From contig LLEY01000359.1 in the NCBI GenBank assembly GCA_001414485.1, positions 1-13,086 on the forward strand: a stretch of DNA of 13,086 nt, written 5' to 3'. Positions 7,904 to 13,086 of the stretch are shown one piece after another. The DNA comes from Calycina herbarum (Eukaryota; Ascomycota; Leotiomycetes; Helotiales; Pezizellaceae). The translations under genes and the position numbers were made by a program. Position 1 is the stretch's first letter, and each line of letters starts with the position of its first letter. The notes under the pieces are model-generated. The model was not told the DNA's origin. It saw nothing but the letters and a program-made list of their open reading frames with translations, and made no database searches.

Positions 7904-10036
7904 TTATACCCCCTCAGCAATGACATCCGTGGCCTTCACAGCAATCATGAAGACCGAAGCAATAGGAAAGGCACCGGGCGAGCGAATAAATACAGACGCA
8001 TCCACCACACGCAGATTCTGCACACCATTTACACGGAAGTTGAAGTCGACACAATACTTGGTATCTCCAGCAGGGCCCATACGACAGCTCGAGCTGGCAT
8101 GGTGGCCAGATGCCTCGTCCTTGATCCGCTGACGCTGGTCGGTACCAGCGGAAAAGCCAATGGGAAACTCATGAGGGGTGAAGGGGGCGTATGGCTCGCC
8201 GGTGCCATTGAAAATGCGGAGAGCGAGTTGAGCACCCTCAGTGAGGACATCCAGGTCGTGCTGGCCAATGTCACCGTCGAAATAGATGAATTGGATATTT
8301 GGTGGAATTGAGTGTTACGCTGCCGAGAGAGGCATTACCAAGGGCGGGCATCTTTAATAGAGCCCATAATATAGATTTGGGGGTGGGCGTCAAGTCATAA
8401 AAGCCAGCAGGGTAAAAGCCCCTCAGGGCAGCGTTTGTAGAGCCGTAGAGCCAGAGATCGGGGTCACCGTTGTTGCCAATCCCCGAGTTATAAATCAACG
8501 AGTAGGGCGCTGCACCCTCGCCGTATGGGCCAGTATGGCTTTCGGACCATTCTACGAAACAAGGATCGGTCGGCCCAAATTTAAAGGCGCAACGATCGCT
8601 TTGGTTGTCCTCCCATGGGACGGAAGCGTCGATGACCACCGTGGTTTCGTAATGATCCTGCAAGTGTTTTCCTACTGCCGGCAAATCTACGACTACTCGA
8701 ATGTCCAAACTCTCCAACTCGGCTCGAAGCCCGATACCGCTGAGCCTCAGAAGTTGAGGCGTACTAAAGGTCCCACCCGAGATAATCACCTCCTTCGACG
8801 CCGTGACCGTCTTCAATTCTCCAGTCTGGCTGCCATTATATCGTCGATCGGCCCCATACAAACCCTCGCCCACCTGGCACTGAACCCCGTATGCCCTAGG
8901 TCGGTCACTGCTCTGGTCCAGAAGTACGCGCGTGGCTAGCGAGAGAGTGCTGAGGAAAAGGGGGTATTTTTGCCTCCCGTCAGCTTTGGTCGCTTTCAGT
9001 GTGTTTACCAAATAATTTCGCACGCTGGACCGTCGTTTCTCTGCGGTAACGTGGGCGGCGAGTTGGTAGATTCCTGGAGTGTATTTTTTCGTTGGGCTGT
9101 TGACATCACGCTGCAAGAGGGCGCCCAACTCGGAAGTGCTGTTGGGGTGGATGCCCTCGACTTCCCAAGCGGCAGAGGAGAGCATTTTGGCTACCCCTAG
9201 TCGGTCGGTGAGGTACGTGATGTTGTGAGATGACTGAATGAAACCATCGAAGCCATGTCCGGGGGTACCTCGAGGGAGGTAGGTGCAATTTTCTAGTCGG
9301 ATGAAGTATTCAACCATGGCTGCTGCTCTCCATGATTCGTCGCCAGTCAAGTCGGCAATGTGTTCCCACTATGAAAGGCCATGTCAACAAGCGAGTCAAG
9401 AATTCCCAAAGATGGTTGCACTTACATCGCTGTCAGGGGCAATAGCAAAATTTCCAGCGTTCACCTGGGAACTTTCACCAAGCGTGGCACCTCGAGGATA
9501 TGCGATTCGCAGCCTGGAGAATGAGAGTCAGAGTTAGGAATAAGTCCAAGAAGTCTGTCTAGGACGGAAGAGATGTTTACGCACGGCTTGGCACCTGCGG
9601 GAGGATTGAGTCCCACGTAGAGGGAGCCATTGGCCATCTGATACGTAAACTTGCTATCTCTCCTCGCTTGTGTCTAATTGGAGAAATGGTTGACGAAAAA
9701 CTGCCATGCCGAATCGAGGTCTGTCGCAGCATTGCTTGCCCTGTATTGTATCAGTCAACTTATTTCTCACACATATGACCTTTAGTGGCACGTACAAGGC
9801 TGGTATGACTTGGTCTAAATCCTCACCGAGTGCCCCTTGATTGCTAGGCTCGCACTGTTGTTGACAAGTATTAGCTATCTATGTATGACACGGTGTATGT
9901 CGAATTGAATTGGGATTTACGCCAATGTTCCTCCACCAGCTCCTGATCCTATAATTACGTATTCATACTCTGTGGTCGTGTTTGATACTGCCGATGCCGC
10001 AACGCCTGCGAGTCCGAGGGGAAGCAAGAGCTTCAT
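7904..10036 (-). pseudogene. Secreted GMC-family FAD oxidoreductase, broken
   Basis: Five exons fit: 10036-9921, 9854-9796, 9740-9585, 9513-9426 and 9368-7904. Introns are 66, 55, 71 and 57 nt, with GT donors (GTAAAT, GTACGT, GTGCGT, GTAAGT), CTAAT/CTGAT/CTAAC-type branch sites and AG acceptors. The product has a signal peptide (MKLLLPLGLAGVAASAVS), the FAD-binding GSGAGGG motif, GATLGESS (family GGSS), the second GMC signature SGGTFSTPQLLRLSGIG, and the C-terminal GHHASSSCRMG with the catalytic-type histidine, then VVDASVF...PGAFP. Length, about 630 residues, suits aryl-alcohol oxidase/glucose dehydrogenase-like members (CAZy AA3_2 type); the substrate is not predictable. Three lesions are seen: a likely 19-bp deletion at 9825-9828 (loses VLLIEA and shifts frame), TAG at 9676-9674, and a frame change near 8303 with about five residues missing. 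The first lesion alone truncates the protein at about codon 52. Confidence 0.88.
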
Positions 10037-10440
10037 TTTTGGATGAATGGGCTGTGAAAAAATCTCCGAGTAGGAAGTTCGGTCGAAGAAGGAGGTGGAA
10101 GTACAGCCTAGAATCGCTTGATCCTCTCAACAGCGTCGTCTTCTATGTCTTTATAGCACTTTTAAATTACAAGATCAATAATTTCTTGGACAGCTCGGTG
10201 AAGATTCCAACGCTGTGGAGAAATACTCGTAGCCTTGAGACTATGTAATCTCACCGGCTTTTGGCACTCCCTACTGCTTTATCCTTAGAAAACTTCAGTT
10301 TCCGCTTTCCCTTCTCGGTTTTAATGATTAGTTCCGTCTTGACAATAAATTGAGACATATTAGAGAAGAACGTTTCCGCCGAAATGGTGGGTTAAGTTGA
10401 TGTTGCGAATTGATATCCCTGTGATATTCCTATAGGAGTT
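10037..10440 (-). promoter_or_regulatory. Upstream region of the oxidoreductase with TATA-like box
   Basis: A minus-strand TATAAA lies at 10155-10150, about 114 bp upstream of the start codon, a reasonable position for a fungal core promoter. The remainder to about 10440 has normal composition and no readable gene; the short plus-strand frame at 9982-10248 overlaps the first exon and is judged a shadow. Confidence 0.45.
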
Positions 10441-10902
10441 AAGCGATGTAAGAGTTTTAAGTATTACTCTAGTAACACTCTACTATTTTACTCTACTATA
10501 GTAATACTATAAGTTTATATATAATAGTATATAGTAGGAAACATTTTATATACATTTTTACTATACTTCTAGTATATAGTAGCTATTCTCTTTTATCTAA
10601 TAATATTATCTAGTATTAAGTAGTTCGGTCTAACTAGAGTGTAGATGTAGCTAGTCCCGATTAGGTATAGGGTTATATATAATAGTATAGTTATATATAT
10701 ATAGACGTGAACCTCGACCTTCTATACTCTTTAGTTAATCTTATACTATTCTACCTACTCTCTGCCTTATATCGTAGACTTACCTATACCAGTTATACTA
10801 GGTAAAGAGAGATCTGCTTAATAGGTTATAAGCTCGGGTTCGCCTAAGATAGAGATAATAGTTATAATAAACTTAGAGTCGTATTAAGAACTTCTACGAA
10901 CA

Positions 10903-10940
10903 GCTGCGAAAGAGTATATATACGACGCTGCGAAAGAGTA
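10903..10940. repeat. Direct repeat GCTGCGAAAGAGTA, 24-bp period
   Basis: The 14-mer occurs at 10903-10916 and 10927-10940 inside the probable LTR. A duplicated promoter or enhancer element of the LTR is one reading; a slippage duplication is another. Confidence 0.6.
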
Positions 10941-10958
10941 CCTATACTAATAAGGCTA

Positions 10959-11048
10959 TCTTATATCGAGGTTACGTGAGGTTATATAAGGTCACGTTTT
11001 TATACGAAGGTCGGTAGACCGAGTACTCTTCGAGTATAAACCGTTATA
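10959..11048 (-). repeat. LTR 5' end related to the left element's LTR
   Basis: On the minus strand, the sequence from 11048 reads TATAACGGTTTATACTCG and aligns with 5253 onward for about 90 bases, including AGAGTACTCGGTCTAC and CCTCGATATAAGA, with one insertion of about 9 bases. After that the two diverge completely. It is taken as the start of the 3' LTR of the right-hand element. Its terminal TG is mutated to TA. Confidence 0.7.
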
Positions 11049-11390
11049 CCTAGCTTCTAAAATTGCTCTTATGGTTAGAAGCAAAGTACTTAAAGCTAGG
11101 GCTCGCTAGCTTAACCTAACTTATCTACTAAAACGATATATAAACAACTCTTACTCTAAAGCTAGGCTTATATATAACGAAACCGGTATCTAACTATAAA
11201 AGTATCGAGTTTAATAGTTAGTATATAGGTAAAGAAGACAGCTATTATATTATATTTACTTAGAGGTAAACTCGTTACTTATATTAAAGATATTAAAGTA
11301 AAGTAATAAGATTAATAACTAAAGTTAAGTATAAAGCTCTTATCTAATAGTAGACGTACTAGTCTTATATAGAACCTTCGTTCTCTAAGT

Positions 11391-11453
11391 ATATCGCTTA
11401 TATCGCTTATATCGCTTACGATTAGAGCGATATAGACGATATAAGCGATTACG
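11391..11453. repeat. 9-bp tandem repeat with inverted copy (hairpin)
   Basis: Three copies of TATCGCTTA (11392-11418) are followed after a short loop by an inverted, slightly diverged set (about 11425-11453, reading CGATATAAGCGAT). The arms could form a stem of about 25 nt. It lies in the region between the LTR start and the plus-strand frame. No gene is seen from 11049 to about 11640 apart from this. Confidence 0.6.
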
Positions 11454-11664
11454 TTATATAACTATACGTGACTTCTAATAGTCTTATAATAGTAAGATTC
11501 TAAAACCTTTAAATATCTTTTATATTACTAATTTCCTTTTATATTACCTTCTATTTCTTAGATATTATATCTTATCTTATTAGAGCGTTATTTAGACTAC
11601 TTACTAGATTCTATAATTTATAATACTATTCTCTTCTTAGACTAGCGTGTCTCTACGCTTAAGT

Positions 11665-12336
11665 ATAACCTAAGAAATATTATTAAAAGGCTAGTAGTCT
11701 TCTCTTTCTTCTATTATATCGTTAATATCTATTTATAAAAATAGACTTAAATAATATAGAATTCTAAACACTCTCTAAATTAAACGATTAGAATATAAAA
11801 TAATTCCTTATATCTAATATACTTAAGTAAAAACCGGTCGTTGCTACGTCGGTATTACTAGTAGTTCTAAGTACTCTAAATATACTAGGAAAGACAAGCT
11901 CTATAACGTTAAAGAATAAAACCGAATACTCTTATTCTTTAAGTAGGAATCTCTTAATACTTAGAAGTAGCGATTATAATAGAAGAATGAAACCGCTTAT
12001 AAGGTTTAGAAAGAAGCTATATAGAAGATTCTCTAACTATAGAAATAATAGCGCTTCTTTACTAAGCAGGAGTAGGAGATACTACGTCGTAGTCTCTTAA
12101 ACCTATAAGAGCTTAATAAGGTAGAAGAGAGAGAAAAAGAAAAGAAGAAAGAAGAAGAGAGAGAGTAGAGAGAGATAGAGGTCCTTTATCTAGTAGTCTT
12201 ATCTACCTCTATCGATCCCGTTTCTAAGCTAGGCCTCGACCTAGCTTTCTTAGAAGCCTTTTCTTTAGACTACGAGATATAGATAAACCTAGGTTTCGCT
12301 AGTAGAATTTCTAAAGTTCTACTAGGTACTAGTTAA
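11665..12336 (+). pseudogene. Antisense cysteine-rich/coiled-coil ORF of the right-hand retroelement
   Basis: One plus-strand frame (phase of 11842 and 12331) can be followed for about 220 codons through RIP-type stops, with no frameshift. The start is uncertain; an ATA at 11665 may be a mutated ATG. The first third is serine-rich. At 11842 it reads GRCYV, then SSSKYSKYTRKDK, where tyrosines probably replace cysteines of a Cys-rich patch. Then comes KVxKEAI, a leucine/arginine stretch (ILRRSLLNL), and a highly charged coiled coil (ELNKVEEREKEKKKEEERE). It ends with DPVSKLGLDLAFLEAFSLDYEI and GTS. I recall similar cysteine-plus-coiled-coil proteins as common in fungal repeat DNA but cannot name the family. 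It overlaps the minus-strand pol end. Confidence 0.5.
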
Positions 12337-13086
12337 AGTTACTTTCTAGTTTCTAGGTATTTTCTAAGTATAGGTAATCTATCTATTTTATTAAGTACTT
12401 AATCTTATCTCTAATAATATAGTAGTCTAAAATCTTTTTAACTTCATATCTAGTATTTAGGTTAAGAGGTTAGATTTCTATAAGTAGAGCTAGTAGTACT
12501 TCTAGTAGTACTAGTTTAAGTAGAGATATATAGAATACTAGGTAAATGTTTATTATTTATAGTAGTACTAATTTATAATTTAAAGGTTCTCTAACTTACT
12601 TAATTCTAAATAGTCCTAGTTTCTTATAGTATAGTTTATTACTAGGTCTCTTAGTATTAATATTTTTTTATACTAAATAAACTTTATCTCTCTCTTTTAA
12701 TATTAGCTCTTAACTACGTCGTTTATTATAGTAGTATATATTATATTCTACTATAAACTATAAATCTTTTACTAGTTTCTTATATAGCTCTTTAATCTTT
12801 AAGACCTAAATTTAAGTAAGTTAGTTATCTATTATTAAAGTTAATAGTTCTTAATATACTATTAATTTATATCTAAAGTTAACGTAGTTTATTAGAACTT
12901 AGATTATATTAGAAACTAGATTAATTTTAGCGAATTCCTAACCCTCTTCCTTTATAACGCGTTTTTTCTACTATATATTATATTAGTTATTCTATAAGAA
13001 TTAAAAATTATTCTAGCTATTAAAGCTATTTAAATATCTAAAAAGCTAAGCTGTCGGAAGACTACAAAGCTCTATAGAGTACTCTT
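12290..13086 (-). pseudogene. Integrase C-terminus and chromodomain of the second gypsy element
   Basis: Reading leftward from the window end, stops read through, the frame gives FAKINLVSN...VNFRYKLIVY (family AEFAYNxSxHxxTGxSPFxxxxGYxP), ELYKKLVKDL, LKERDKVYLV-KNI, RPSNKLYYKKLGLFRI (the GPF motif), PLNYKLVL and YLVFYISLLKL (family HPVFHVSLLKP), then the chromodomain YEVKKILDYYIIRDKIKYLIK...ENT-KLE, and a tail like EFHRRNPG. This is a standard gypsy chromovirus 3' pol end. The copy is cut by the window edge and full of TAA/TAG stops. Its end overlaps the plus-strand frame by at least 40 bp. Confidence 0.8.

Larger units (their letters stand above)
10441..13086 (-). mobile_element. RIP-mutated second Ty3/gypsy element (3' part)
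   Basis: From about 10441 the sequence again lacks CpA and TpG. The minus strand carries the integrase C-terminus and a chromodomain from the window end down to about 12300, then an untranslated-looking stretch, then an LTR start at 11048 running leftward. The chromodomain and integrase differ clearly from those of the left element, so this is another family. The 5' part of the element lies beyond the right window edge. Where the LTR ends is not visible. Confidence 0.7.

Noticed and set aside
8029..8274. Minus-strand open frame inside the 3' part of the oxidoreductase
   Set aside because: It is in a different phase from the conserved C-terminal frame containing GHHASSSCRMG and DASVF, so it is a shadow.
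8535..8939. Plus-strand open frames opposite the oxidoreductase (also 8099-8311 and 8970-9200)
   Set aside because: They lie antisense to a frame with clear GMC motifs and show no motif of their own.
9741..9826. Alternative intron 2 using GTGAGG at 9826
   Set aside because: It would place exon 3 in a phase reading GKQCCDRP and ending in a stop, whereas GTACGT at 9795 gives the family-like IPAL-ASN join. The GEDLDQVIPAL stretch is also clearly coding.
246..13086. tRNA or rRNA genes
   Set aside because: No cloverleaf with recognisable A and B boxes and no rRNA-like stretch was noticed on either strand by eye; a covariance-model scan was not possible.

Overview
The window looks like filamentous ascomycete (Pezizomycotina) nuclear DNA. 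A roughly 4.6 kb block of balanced base composition (about 5840-10440) lies between two very AT-rich blocks (about 246-5840 and 10440-13086). The AT-rich blocks have almost no CpA or TpG, for example none in 541-778, and are filled with TpA, while CpG and CpT survive. That is the signature of repeat-induced point mutation (RIP), and their decayed reading frames are full of TAA/TAG. The genus cannot be told from this sequence.

Left block. Positions 1-245 escaped RIP and hold a 46-bp tandem repeat, a small palindrome and a CA microsatellite. From about 246 to 5492 lies a plus-strand Ty3/gypsy chromovirus relic lacking its 5' LTR and most of Gag: Gag zinc knuckle, protease, reverse transcriptase, RNase H, integrase, chromodomain and a 3' LTR start at about 5253. 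Its integrase is split by a 1,110-bp Tc1/mariner-type element (3136-4245) with 61-bp terminal inverted repeats and a TA target duplication. Removing it with one TA copy rejoins the integrase frame. The inserted element carries a minus-strand, Fot1/pogo-like transposase frame that stays in one phase for 309 codons. It keeps the DNA-binding N-terminus and the C-terminal tail but has no DDE catalytic core.

Central island. There is one small plus-strand gene of unknown function (6654-7052, possibly with an upstream exon at 6505) and one five-exon minus-strand gene (10036-7904) for a secreted FAD-dependent GMC oxidoreductase. The oxidoreductase is broken by two small frameshifting deletions and an in-frame TAG, so it is a pseudogene in this strain. 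The 3' flank of the small gene holds an 11-bp tandem repeat.

Right block. This is part of a second, different Ty3/gypsy element on the minus strand. Its integrase C-terminus and chromodomain run from the window end to about 12300, and its probable 3' LTR starts at 11048 and runs leftward. Between pol and the LTR lies an opposite-strand (plus) frame of about 220 codons with a cysteine-rich patch and a charged coiled coil. Its 3' end overlaps the 3' end of pol. The two LTRs share about 90 bp at their 5' ends although the pol genes differ.

The two points most worth following up are the transposase that lost its catalytic core in frame, and the antisense frame overlapping pol in the second retroelement. 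Calls in the RIP blocks come from reading through stop codons by eye and have not been checked by alignment.
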